A stretch of DNA of 6,668 bases, taken from contig CALMAR010000061.1 of NCBI GenBank assembly GCA_937859855.1, forward strand, positions 28,315 through 34,982, given 5' to 3'. A model generated the notes under the pieces. The model saw nothing but the letters and a program-made list of their open reading frames with translations. It ran no database searches and was not told where the DNA came from. Shown in pieces: positions 1 through 6,394 of this stretch. The translations under genes and the position numbers were made by a program. The stretch is from an uncultured Kineosporia sp. (GTDB lineage: Bacteria; Actinomycetota; Actinomycetes; Actinomycetales; Kineosporiaceae). The first letter of the stretch is position 1. Each line of letters begins with the position of its first letter.

Positions 1-57
1 CCCCCCCCCCCTCCTACAAAACCCCCCCCCCGCGCCCCGCCCCCCCCCCCCCCCCGG
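1..57. other. Low-complexity C-rich contig edge
   Basis: Almost every base from 1 to about 55 is C, apart from a short island around 12-21 and a few G. The minus-strand gene's reading frame stays open through it but would encode little more than glycine, unlike the TPR-like sequence just before. This looks like an assembly or low-quality read end rather than biology, so residues encoded below about base 58 should not be trusted. Confidence 0.75.
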
Positions 58-1913
58 GCCCGCTCCCGGTCCGGTGCGTCCGACGCGGTGGCCAGGAGCA
101 GCCGCAGCCGGTCGTGGCCCTCCGCGTACCGACCCCGAGTGTCCCAGTAAACGGCCAGGTTGTTGGCGAGGTGCAGGGCGGCCGTGGTTTGGCCGGATTC
201 TGCGTACCACTCCAGCGACTGGCGCAGGTCGTCCTGCACGGCGTCGAATCGGTCGAGGTGACTCTCGTGGGATCCATCGAGCAGCTCACCGGTAGCCGCC
301 AAGCCGCCCGCCCACGCCGCGTGCTGATCGAAGACCTGAGCTCCAAGTCCGGCCAGCCTCTCCCGTGCGTAGGCGCGCACCGTCTCCAGCATCCCAAGGC
401 GCATCTCCCCGTCCGCGTCCTCGAAGGCACGCAACAGGTTGTGGTCGAGCAGCTCCGCCAACTCATCAAGTTCGGCTCCGCACACCTCTTCGGCGGCAAT
501 CACGGTGAAGTGGCCGGGAAAGACGCCCAGGGCCACGAACAGATCGGCCAGCCGGTCGCTGAGGAGCTCGACGCTGTAATCGATAGTGGCCCGGAGGGCC
601 CGTTGCCGGTAATGCGCTGACGGTGCCCCACCAGCGGCGAGCTCCAGTGGGCGAGCCAGGCGCGCCGCCATCGCCTGCGGGCTCATCAGCCGAGAGCGGG
701 CGGCGGCGAGTTCCAAGGCCAGAGGCAACCCGTCGAGGGCGACGCAGATCTGCCGCATCGCAGCCATTGTCGCCTCGTCGATGCGCAGCAACGGGTTCGC
801 CGTGAGAGCTCGTGCGATGAAGAGCTCAACCGCCGCTGGCAGCTGTTCGTCCGCCGCCTCGAGCGCCAGCGGAGCGATGGGCAGCTCCGACTCGCCGGGC
901 ACCCGTAACGGCACCCGGCTGGTCACCAGCACCCGCAACCCCGGCGACGCCTCCAGCAGCTCGGAGACGAGCGGCGCGGCATCCAGCAGATGCTCGAAAT
1001 TATCTAGCAGCAGGAGCATTTCGCGTGCCGCGACGTAATCCAGCAGGGCGTGTCGGAGGTCACCACCCGGCCGCTCCCGCAGTCCCAGCGCTGATGCGAC
1101 GGCCTCGACGACGAACGCCCTGTCCTGCACTGGAGCCAGCCAGACCACGAATGCACCGTCGGGCCACTCGGGCAAGAGCTGGAGGGCCAAGGTGGTTGCG
1201 AGCAGCGTTTTGCCAGTGCCGCCGGGGCCTGTCATTGTCAGCAGGCGATCCGTCGACGACAGCCTGGTTCTGGCGACCAGGACGTCGTACTCCCGGCCGA
1301 CGAGTGTTGTGGCGATCTCGGGCAAGTTCGTCGGGTGCGCGCCGAGGGAGCGCAGCGGCGGGAAGCGCGCCGCGAGCCCATCGACCACCAGGTCAAATAG
1401 CGTCAGGGATTGGTCCAGGTCTTTGAGCCGGTGCGCACCGAGCTGTCGGAACCGACAGCCTGGAGGCGCACCGCCGGCCGCGTCCCGGGTCGCCGTCGAC
1501 AGCACGATCTGCCCACCATGAGCGACGGCGGCGATGCCCTTAGCGATGATCAGGTCTAGGCCGCTGTAGCCCGCGCCCGACAGTACCGGACGGCCCGTGT
1601 GCAGGCCGATGCGAACTCCCAAGTTTGTGCCGTCTGGCCATTCGTGGAAGGCGAGGATCTGCTGGATCCGGCCGGCGGCGCGGGTGGCGGACGTCGGGTC
1701 GGAGAAGGCCAGGAGGAAACTTTCACTGTGCCCCTCGACCTCCACGCCGCCGGTTTCGCCAGCGATCAGGCGGATCAGCCGACGGTGGGTGGCCAGAACA
1801 TCGATATAAGCCTCACCAAGGGTAGCCAGTAGTCGGGCGGAGGTCTCGACATCGGTAGCCATCAGGGTTACCCGGCCGGTGGGCAGCCCGGCAGGTATAG
1901 GTATTGGCTTCAT
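1..1913 (-). CDS. Cyclase-homology/STAND ATPase regulator (AfsR/LuxR-like), 3' truncated
   Basis: The frame is open from ATG at 1913 to the window edge (637 codons, the last ~18 in poly-C), with no stop and no shift. Residues ~12-145 form a class III nucleotide-cyclase-like domain: GRVTLMATDVE (13-23), SFLLAF (65-70), VRIGLHTG (100-107), AHGGQIVLS (131-139). Next comes a STAND/NB-ARC-type ATPase: Walker A GPGGTGKT (229-236), Walker B LLLLDN (300-305), VTSR (330-333), GLPLALELAA (395-404), then LRATIDYS...VFPG (~440-470), typical of the winged-helix segment. TPR-like helices begin near 560. Family members are usually ~900-1100 aa and may carry a C-terminal LuxR helix-turn-helix, which would lie beyond the edge. 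The cyclase part looks inactive: the second metal Asp is absent (GHSES instead of a GD motif) and the Asn/Arg motif reads LIIAKG. It probably acts as a cytosolic sensor/regulator, but the ligand is unknown. No strong Shine-Dalgarno precedes 1913, and GTG at 1916 is an alternative start. Confidence 0.9.
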   Translation of the reverse strand, partial: MKPIPIPAGLPTGRVTLMATDVETSARLLATLGEAYIDVLATHRRLIRLIAGETGGVEVEGHSESFLLAFSDPTSATRAAGRIQQILAFHEWPDGTNLGVRIGLHTGRPVLSGAGYSGLDLIIAKGIAAVAHGGQIVLSTATRDAAGGAPPGCRFRQLGAHRLKDLDQSLTLFDLVVDGLAARFPPLRSLGAHPTNLPEIATTLVGREYDVLVARTRLSSTDRLLTMTGPGGTGKTLLATTLALQLLPEWPDGAFVVWLAPVQDRAFVVEAVASALGLRERPGGDLRHALLDYVAAREMLLLLDNFEHLLDAAPLVSELLEASPGLRVLVTSRVPLRVPGESELPIAPLALEAADEQLPAAVELFIARALTANPLLRIDEATMAAMRQICVALDGLPLALELAAARSRLMSPQAMAARLARPLELAAGGAPSAHYRQRALRATIDYSVELLSDRLADLFVALGVFPGHFTVIAAEEVCGAELDELAELLDHNLLRAFEDADGEMRLGMLETVRAYARERLAGLGAQVFDQHAAWAGGLAATGELLDGSHESHLDRFDAVQDDLRQSLEWYAESGQTTAALHLANNLAVYWDTRGRYAEGHDRLRLLLATASDAPDRERARGGGGGGARGGGFVGGGG

Positions 1914-1971
1914 CACGTCAGAAGGATGGGGCGCGTTTCCGGTCGCGGCAATCCTCTTGGCCGTTCGTGAG

Positions 1972-1985
1972 CGGCAGGCCTGCCG
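1972..1985. promoter_or_regulatory. 14-bp perfect palindrome upstream of the ATPase gene
   Basis: CGGCAGGCCTGCCG reads the same on both strands and is centred about 65 bases upstream of the minus-strand start at 1913, where an operator for a dimeric regulator could sit. No convincing -35/-10 pair was recognised beside it, and GC-rich DNA yields such palindromes by chance, so this is only a candidate. Confidence 0.25.
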
Positions 1986-2144
1986 ACTGTGACTACTCGG
2001 GACTAAGTAGGCGAGGTCGGGGCGGGCTAGCGTCGCGTGGCAGCAATGATTGACATGGTCCGCAGGTGCCACAACGGCGTGACCACACCGGCCCACCGGA
2101 GCGACGTCCTGCTGCCGGCCCGCACCCCAGGTGCAGAGGGCCAA

Positions 2145-2491
2145 TCAGGAAACGGCTGCCAGCGCGTTGACGATGCCATGACCATAGAACCCGTTGTCGT
2201 TACGGCCGCTGATACAGGTTGCATCCCACTCAGCCGACTCATCCGTCGTGCCGTCGGGCCGGTTCAGGACATAGTGGTAATTGCGGGGCGTCGGACATGC
2301 ATGCTCCTGTGCCGTGCTACACAGGATCCGCTCCGCGAGAGATGGTGCAAGCGTCAAGTTTCGGCCCCTTCTCGTGCCTGTAATTGCTTATGATCAATGC
2401 GGCCACCCCACTGCATGCGGCGAGGCCATTGACGTCCCTCTAGGTATTGGCAATAGCCACATACCTGGCCGGCGCCAGTGCCCTCCCGGCA
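2145..2491 (-). pseudogene. Subtilisin-like serine protease (S8), C-terminal remnant with frameshifts
   Basis: Read on the minus strand in three frames, this stretch reconstructs the C-terminal ~115 residues of an S8 subtilase. From 2491 one frame gives CGYCQYLEG (2461-2438). A second frame gives GTSMASPHAVG with the catalytic Ser codon at 2432-2430. A third gives VAALIISNYRHEKG. Finally, back in the second frame, come LTLAPSLAERIL, EHACPTPR and NGFYGHGIVNALAAV, ending in TGA at 2147-2145. The switches fall in G runs at about 2436-2440 (one base missing), 2406-2409 (one missing) and 2365-2368 (one extra). Family members of this kind are normally secreted. The region with the catalytic Asp and His, and any signal peptide, is absent: at most 180 bases separate the remnant from the oppositely oriented BLUF gene. 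Sequencing errors could explain the shifts but not the missing N-terminal part. Identity is secure from the motif order; loss of function is very likely. Confidence 0.88.
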
Positions 2492-2673
2492 TCGCCTTGG
2501 TGATCGTCGCAGTGGCGCTCCACCACGACTGACCGGCGCTCCTAGGCATCCGCTGGCGCGGAGCGGAGATGCGATCCGGCTCAAGCCGGGTTGTTCGGCG
2601 ACCGATAGTGCGACGTCGGTGCGGAGCAGGCCCGTTGCTCCGAATGGCTTGCTCGTCACGTGGTGAGGTTGGT
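2492..2673. other. Spacer upstream of the BLUF gene
   Basis: No gene is recognised here. It may contain unrecognisable remains of the protease and the promoter of the BLUF operon. A -10-like GATAGT lies at 2604-2609, but no good -35 element stands at the right distance. A Shine-Dalgarno-like GGTGAGG at 2662-2668 sits 5 bases before the BLUF ATG. Confidence 0.4.
2576..2589. promoter_or_regulatory. Inverted repeat upstream of the BLUF operon
   Basis: CCGGCT and AGCCGG flank a two-base CA spacer, giving a 14-bp near-palindrome about 85 bases before the BLUF start codon. Its position would suit an operator for the light-sensing operon. There is no second copy in the window and no named regulator is recognised, so the role is a guess. 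Confidence 0.22.
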
Positions 2674-3096
2674 ATGCGGCGGATCATCTATTGCAGTCAG
2701 GCTAGTTACGATTTCACCCCTGAGGAGCTGGTGCAGCTGCTCAGCGTCGCGCGGCGGCGGAACGAGCCTGCTGGTCTCAGCGGAATGCTGCTGTATTGCA
2801 GTCAGAGCTTTCTGCAGATGCTAGAAGGGGACAGCGACGCGCTCGATACGGCCTATCAGCGAATCTCCAAAGACGATCGGCATACGCATTTACGGCTGCT
2901 TCTCGACATCGAGATCTCGGAACGATTGTTTCCTGACTGGTCGATGGGTTTCGAGCATGTGGACGATGAGGAGCTCGCAGAGGAACTGGACGGATTCACG
3001 CCTGCGACCCTGTACCCGCTGATGAACCCTGACCTGGTCAGCAACGGAGCGGTGGCACAGACCTTGCTGACCCTGTATGCGAAGAACAAGGTCTGA
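2674..3096 (+). CDS. BLUF-domain blue-light photoreceptor (short, single-domain)
   Basis: This 140-aa protein is a BLUF domain (residues ~1-93) plus a short helical C-terminal cap, with no output domain, as in PixD/PapB-type proteins. BLUF domains bind FAD and respond to blue light by rearranging hydrogen bonds around a Tyr-Gln pair. All key positions are present: Tyr6 (IIYCSQ), Asn30 (RRRNEPAGLSG), Gln48 (SFLQMLEG), Trp89 and Met91 (FPDWSMGF). Their spacing matches AppA Tyr21, Asn45, Gln63, Trp104 and Met106 with a constant offset of 15, so the photocycle should be functional. The ATG at 2674 is chosen because GGTGAGG lies 5 bases upstream and BLUF domains start almost at this point; an upstream in-frame ATG at 2569 would only add an Arg-rich tail. 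No signal peptide or membrane segment is seen, so it should be cytosolic. The c-di-GMP enzyme gene starts 27 bases after its stop and is probably co-transcribed, making that enzyme the likely partner. Confidence 0.95.
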   Translation: MRRIIYCSQASYDFTPEELVQLLSVARRRNEPAGLSGMLLYCSQSFLQMLEGDSDALDTAYQRISKDDRHTHLRLLLDIEISERLFPDWSMGFEHVDDEELAEELDGFTPATLYPLMNPDLVSNGAVAQTLLTLYAKNKV

Positions 3097-3123
3097 TAGC
3101 ACTCAGGCTGCCGCGGTGACGCG

Positions 3124-5193
3124 ATGACATCGAAGGAGCTGGGATCCGGGCAGGAGTTGTTCTCAGTCGCCGGGGCGGATGGGTTCCTCCGGGAGGTCAA
3201 TGAGCCGTTCGCTCGCCTGCTGGGAATGAGTCCGGAGGAACTCCACGGGCGTTCCCTGCTTGAGCTGGTGCACCCAGACGACCTCAATCAGCTCCTGGAG
3301 GGCCTGGTGGCCCTGGAACGGGCGTCCAGCGAGGTGATGCTGGAGAACCGATTCCGGCAGCGTGATGGCCGGTGGGTGCATCTGCAATGGGTGGCCCGGC
3401 CCGTGACCGGCACTCCGTTGTGGTGGGCCACTGGCCGGGACACCACGGAGTTCCACGATCTGCTCGCTGAGCAGGTCGACCTGCGGGCCCGGCTGGACCT
3501 GGCCACTGGGGGACAGGCGACGGCGGCCATGTGGGACCTCGATGTGCGGTCCGGCAGCATGACCTGGGAAGCGCAAGCCGCCGGAGTTCTGGGCGTTCCG
3601 GAGGATCTCGTCCCGGGCAGCGTTGAGGAACTGACCCGCCTGGTCCGTTCGGAAGACCGGCCGTCTGTCGGAGCCATCCTGAGATCGCTGGCCGACACTG
3701 GAGCGGCTGATGTGGTGGCCCGGCTAGGTCACGAACCTGCTCTGAGGTACCTGAGTGTGCGGGGGAAGGTGCTGCAGCGTGACCGGCGCGGGCGCGCGGT
3801 ACGCGCCGTGGGGATGGCCCTGGATGTCACGGCTGAGAAGTCCATGGAAGATCAGATGTTGCGGATGGTGATGAGCGACGCCCTGACCGGGGTGCCGAAC
3901 CGGCGCGCATTCGACCAGACCCTGCGGGCGGAGTGGAGACGGTGCACCCGGGCCTTGGAGCCGCTGTCGATCGTCATGGTGGATCTGGATGACTTCAAGA
4001 GATTCAACGATACGTTCGGCCACCTGGTCGGTGACGACGCCCTTACCGCCCTGGCGCGGGTCCTGGCTGGTCAAGTGCACCGCGAAGGTGACTTCGTGGC
4101 GCGCTTCGGCGGCGAGGAGTTCGCCGTGGTGCTTCCGCGAACCGGTAGCTCCGGCGCCGTCGCCGTCGCTAACCGCATGATCGAAGCGACTCGCGCCATC
4201 ACGTTGCGGCAAGCCGATGGGTACAGCCTCAGCATCTCGGCCGGCACCGCGACCTGGGTTCCTGATGACAACGTGACCAAGGCCCAGCAGCTCCTGGCGC
4301 GGGCCGATCAAGCCCTGTACGCCGCGAAAGCAAAAGGCAAAGACCAAGCCATAACCTATGAGGGCGCAATCGCAGCCCGGGTCGCGATGGAAGAGGCGAT
4401 CGCCGAAGGGCTCCATCACGGCCAGTTCGAGCTGTACTACCAGCCGGTCATCAGGTTGAGCAATGGTGAAATCGACGGGTTCGAAGCTCTCGTTCGATGG
4501 AACCGGCCGGGTCATGGCCGGGTGCCGCCCGATGAATTCATTCCCGCCGCTGAGGCATCCACCCTGATCTGCCAACTCGGCCGGTGGGTACTGGACACGG
4601 CTATCGGTCAGCTCACCCAATGGTCAGAAGAAGGGCTGGGAGGCGGGGCACTCCTGCGGATGGCCGTGAATGTGTCCGCCCGGCACGTCAGCAGCGCTGA
4701 GATCATCTCTGACGTCCAGGCAGCGCTCGCCGCCAGCCGATTGTCCCCGGCCCAGCTGGAGATCGAGCTGACCGAGACCGCGCTGGTGGACGAGGCCCGG
4801 GCCGACGAACACCTCACCCAGATCCGGGCCCTGGGCGTGAGTGTCGCGCTCGACGACTTCGGAACGGGATACACCTCGGTGGGGCAGCTGCCTCATCTGC
4901 CCGTCGACACACTCAAGATCGACCGCAGCTTCGTCGCCTCAGAGGATGCGCGCCAGCAAGAACTGGTCAGGCTGATGATCGCGGCTGCCCGTGCGTTCGA
5001 TCTGCGGGTGGTTTCCGAAGGAATAGAGGACCCGGACACACTCCAGCGCCTGCGGACCCTCGGCTGCGATGTCGCTCAGGGCTATCTGATGGCCCGGCCC
5101 CTGCCTGCCCAAGAGATCCCGGCCTGGATCGAAGATTGGCGCGAGCACCGATGTGCAGAACTCTTCAGCGCGCCCGAGCTGACCTCCACCTGA
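3124..5193 (+). CDS. PAS-PAS-GGDEF-EAL bifunctional c-di-GMP cyclase/phosphodiesterase
   Basis: This 689-aa protein makes (GGDEF) and degrades (EAL) the second messenger c-di-GMP. Two PAS-like sensor domains (~10-113, with HPDD at 50-53, and ~130-238) are joined by a helical linker. The GGDEF domain begins at DALTGVPNRR (252-261). It has metal Asp287 in VDLDDFK, GGEEF at 329-333 and the product-inhibition I-site RxxD at 320-323, exactly five residues before GGEEF. The EAL domain (~415-675) has EAL 454-456, Asn516 (NVSAR), ELTET 548-552, Asp577-Asp578 (DDFGTGY), Lys598 (LKIDRSF), Glu632 (SEGIED) and QGYLMARPLP (652-661). Both halves therefore look catalytically competent, unlike many hybrid proteins in which one is degenerate. 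No transmembrane segment is seen. The PAS domains lack a recognisable LOV cysteine motif, so light input would have to come from the BLUF protein. The Shine-Dalgarno before 3124 is weak (GCGGTGA), which fits translational coupling to the BLUF gene. The first Met after the BLUF stop is used. Confidence 0.95.
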   Translation: MTSKELGSGQELFSVAGADGFLREVNEPFARLLGMSPEELHGRSLLELVHPDDLNQLLEGLVALERASSEVMLENRFRQRDGRWVHLQWVARPVTGTPLWWATGRDTTEFHDLLAEQVDLRARLDLATGGQATAAMWDLDVRSGSMTWEAQAAGVLGVPEDLVPGSVEELTRLVRSEDRPSVGAILRSLADTGAADVVARLGHEPALRYLSVRGKVLQRDRRGRAVRAVGMALDVTAEKSMEDQMLRMVMSDALTGVPNRRAFDQTLRAEWRRCTRALEPLSIVMVDLDDFKRFNDTFGHLVGDDALTALARVLAGQVHREGDFVARFGGEEFAVVLPRTGSSGAVAVANRMIEATRAITLRQADGYSLSISAGTATWVPDDNVTKAQQLLARADQALYAAKAKGKDQAITYEGAIAARVAMEEAIAEGLHHGQFELYYQPVIRLSNGEIDGFEALVRWNRPGHGRVPPDEFIPAAEASTLICQLGRWVLDTAIGQLTQWSEEGLGGGALLRMAVNVSARHVSSAEIISDVQAALAASRLSPAQLEIELTETALVDEARADEHLTQIRALGVSVALDDFGTGYTSVGQLPHLPVDTLKIDRSFVASEDARQQELVRLMIAAARAFDLRVVSEGIEDPDTLQRLRTLGCDVAQGYLMARPLPAQEIPAWIEDWREHRCAELFSAPELTST

Positions 5194-5198
5194 CCGGT

Positions 5199-5236
5199 GC
5201 AACGGCAAGCCAGCCAGCCGACATGATGCCGGTTGC
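5199..5236 (+). terminator. Possible stem-loop terminator after the GGDEF-EAL gene
   Basis: GCAACGGCA (5199-5207) can pair with TGCCGGTTGC (5227-5236), with one bulged G, around a 19-base loop containing AGCC repeats. It lies 6 bases after the stop codon. No T run follows, so it would be a non-canonical actinobacterial terminator at best. Confidence 0.3.
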
Positions 5237-5259
5237 GCTGCGCGTCACCGGTGTACGAT
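5233..5259 (+). promoter_or_regulatory. Candidate sigma-70-type promoter for the leader/patatin-like unit
   Basis: TTGCGC (5233-5238) and TACGAT (5254-5259) resemble -35 and -10 boxes, but the 15-base spacer is shorter than the usual 16-18. Transcription would begin near 5266, just upstream of the strong ribosome-binding site at 5282-5287. The -35 box overlaps the stem-loop ending the previous gene. Confidence 0.35.
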
Positions 5260-5295
5260 CCCGGCAATTGTGATCCTGACGAGGAGGTGAGACCC

Positions 5296-5355
5296 ATGAC
5301 CGCAATATCCGCAGTGGGTGCTCCCTTCCCGTTCAGGATCGCGCGACTGAGGTAG
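5296..5355 (+). CDS. Putative 19-codon leader peptide upstream of the patatin-like gene
   Basis: An ATG at 5296 is preceded by a perfect AGGAGG (5282-5287) with 8-base spacing, the best ribosome-binding site in the window. The ORF encodes MTAISAVGAPFPFRIARLR and stops at TAG 5353-5355, 43 bases before the next gene. A site this strong on so short an ORF suggests that translation of the leader matters, as in attenuator leader peptides. The end is arginine-rich, with AGG at codons 14 and 19 and CGA at codon 17, codons generally disfavoured in GC-rich actinobacteria and thus possible slow points. The stop codon and last codons lie inside a hairpin that competes with a stem covering the downstream ribosome-binding site. 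I do not recognise the peptide. It could instead be the start of an old gene cut by a stop, but the leader reading fits the structure better. Confidence 0.5.
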   Translation: MTAISAVGAPFPFRIARLR

Positions 5356-5395
5356 TCGCCGGGAGCGCCCGCCAGGCACTTGGCGAAAGGCGACT
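5316..5395 (+). promoter_or_regulatory. Alternative RNA stems: putative translational attenuator
   Basis: Four pairings can be traced. GGGTGCTCCC (5316-5325) pairs with GGGAGCGCCC (5361-5370) over 10 bp with one G-U. It encloses a 6-bp hairpin, GCGACT (5343-5348) with AGTCGC (5354-5359) around the loop GAGGT. AGTCGCC (5354-5360) can alternatively pair over 7 bp with GGCGACT (5389-5395), which overlaps the GAAAGG (5385-5390) ribosome-binding site of the next gene. CGCCA (5370-5374) with TGGCG (5381-5385) can form inside that second structure. The two states are mutually exclusive because both use 5354-5359. A ribosome paused inside the leader ORF would favour the SD-covering stem; one at the leader stop, or no ribosome, would leave the SD free. 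The pairings are seen directly; the switching is inferred. Confidence 0.4.
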
Positions 5396-5398
5396 CCC

Positions 5399-6394
5399 AT
5401 GAACACACAACCTTCTTCACCTCGGCATCTCATCTCGTCGGCGACGGTCTCCAGCCAGCCGGTGTCCGGCCAGGAACAGCCACAGGTCGGCGCCACAAGG
5501 CGGATGCGCGCCGCGGGTGAGCGAGCGCTGGTCCTCGGTGGTGGCGGATCGACCGGCAATGCGTGGTTGATCGGCGTCATCGCTGGCCTGTTTGATGCCG
5601 GGCTGGATGTGACCGAAAGTGATCTGATCATCGGGACGTCGGCCGGATAGACGGCCGCGGCCCAGATAACGAGCGCGGTCCCGGCCGCACTGCTTGCCGC
5701 CATCCTTGCCGCAGCGCCTCCGGCAGGCGCTGGCCCGGCCGGATCCGGCGGCCAGCGCGTTCCCTCCGGGCCGGTCGCCGACCATATGGAGAGAACGAGC
5801 CGAATCATCGGTGCCTCCAAGGATGCGGCCGATATGCGCCGCCGAATGGGTGCGGCGGCGCTCGGCCTGGATGCGGCGTCCGACGGCTCCGTGCAGGAAC
5901 GCTGGCGCGCAATGGTCGCCGCTCGGCTGCCGAGTCAGCATTGGCCAGAACGAACGGTCATCATCACGGCGGTCGATGCCCGTACCGGTGAGCCGGTCGT
6001 GTTCGACCGCCACAGCGAGGTCGACCTGGCGGACGCCGTGGCCGCCAGCTGTGCCAGCGGCTTCGCCTACAGGATCGGCGACCGCCGATACATTGATGGC
6101 GGCTACCGGCGCAACGAAAATGCCGATCTGGCGGCCGGATTCGCACGAGTGCTGGTGCTGTCACCATTCGGCGGCAGATCACGGCATCCGGTGGAGTGGG
6201 GCATGGACCTTGCGGCGCAGGTCGGCGAGCTGCGCAGTAGCGGCAGCAGAGTCGAAACGATCTTCCCGTCCAGCGACTCCGAGCACATGTTCGGCGTCAA
6301 TGCGATGGATCTGTCGCTGCGGCCGGCGGCCGCTCAAGCCGGCCACCGCCAAGGCAGAGCCCTGAGCGGGCAGCTCACCGAATTCTGGCGCTGA
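5399..6394 (+). pseudogene. Patatin-like phospholipase interrupted by one in-frame TAG
   Basis: The frame from ATG 5399 to TGA 6392-6394 (331 codons plus stop) encodes a patatin-like acyl hydrolase, a family that cleaves lipid esters with a Ser-Asp dyad. Visible are the oxyanion loop VLGGGGSTG (45-53), the nucleophile elbow GTSAG (79-83, Ser81) and the catalytic Asp in IDGGYRRNEN (Asp233), in the usual order and spacing. Codon 84 (5648-5650), directly after GTSAG, is TAG; relatives commonly have Ser or another small residue there, and TCG to TAG needs one change. No other stop or shift occurs, so the lesion is recent, a sequencing error, or read through. Without readthrough the product is an 83-aa fragment lacking the catalytic Asp. 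GAAAGG at 5385-5390, 8 bases upstream, supports ATG 5399; Met36 (5504) is closer to the domain start but lacks a suitable site. No membrane segment is seen. Confidence 0.85.

Noticed and set aside
114..620. Plus-strand frame of 168 codons, and a minus-strand frame at 14-499 in another phase
   Set aside because: Both overlap the clearly coding minus-strand ATPase frame and show no family motif.
1898..2451. 11-base direct repeat TAGGTATTGGC at 1898-1908 and 2441-2451
   Set aside because: A few 11-base repeats are expected by chance in a window of this size, and the copies lie in unrelated contexts.
2569..2673. Upstream in-frame ATG extending the BLUF protein by 35 residues
   Set aside because: The extension is Arg-rich and unlike the family, and a good ribosome-binding site points to ATG 2674.
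3150..3840. LOV-type photosensor in the PAS region of the GGDEF-EAL protein
   Set aside because: No NCRFLQ-like motif with the flavin-binding cysteine is visible in either PAS-like domain.
3724..4620. 298-codon open frame on the minus strand
   Set aside because: It lies entirely antisense to the GGDEF/EAL coding sequence, has no recognisable domain and is the usual result of high GC content.
5648..5650. Programmed recoding of the TAG (pyrrolysine-like)
   Set aside because: Nothing in the window supports amber recoding and the host looks actinobacterial; mutation or base error is simpler.
5245..6013. Two minus-strand open frames opposite the leader and patatin-like gene
   Set aside because: They are shadows of the patatin-like frame, whose motifs are strong, and have no motifs of their own.
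5786..6394. Separate 202-codon gene starting at ATG 5786
   Set aside because: It is in the same frame as the patatin-like N-terminal part, lacks a ribosome-binding site and carries only the second half of the catalytic dyad.
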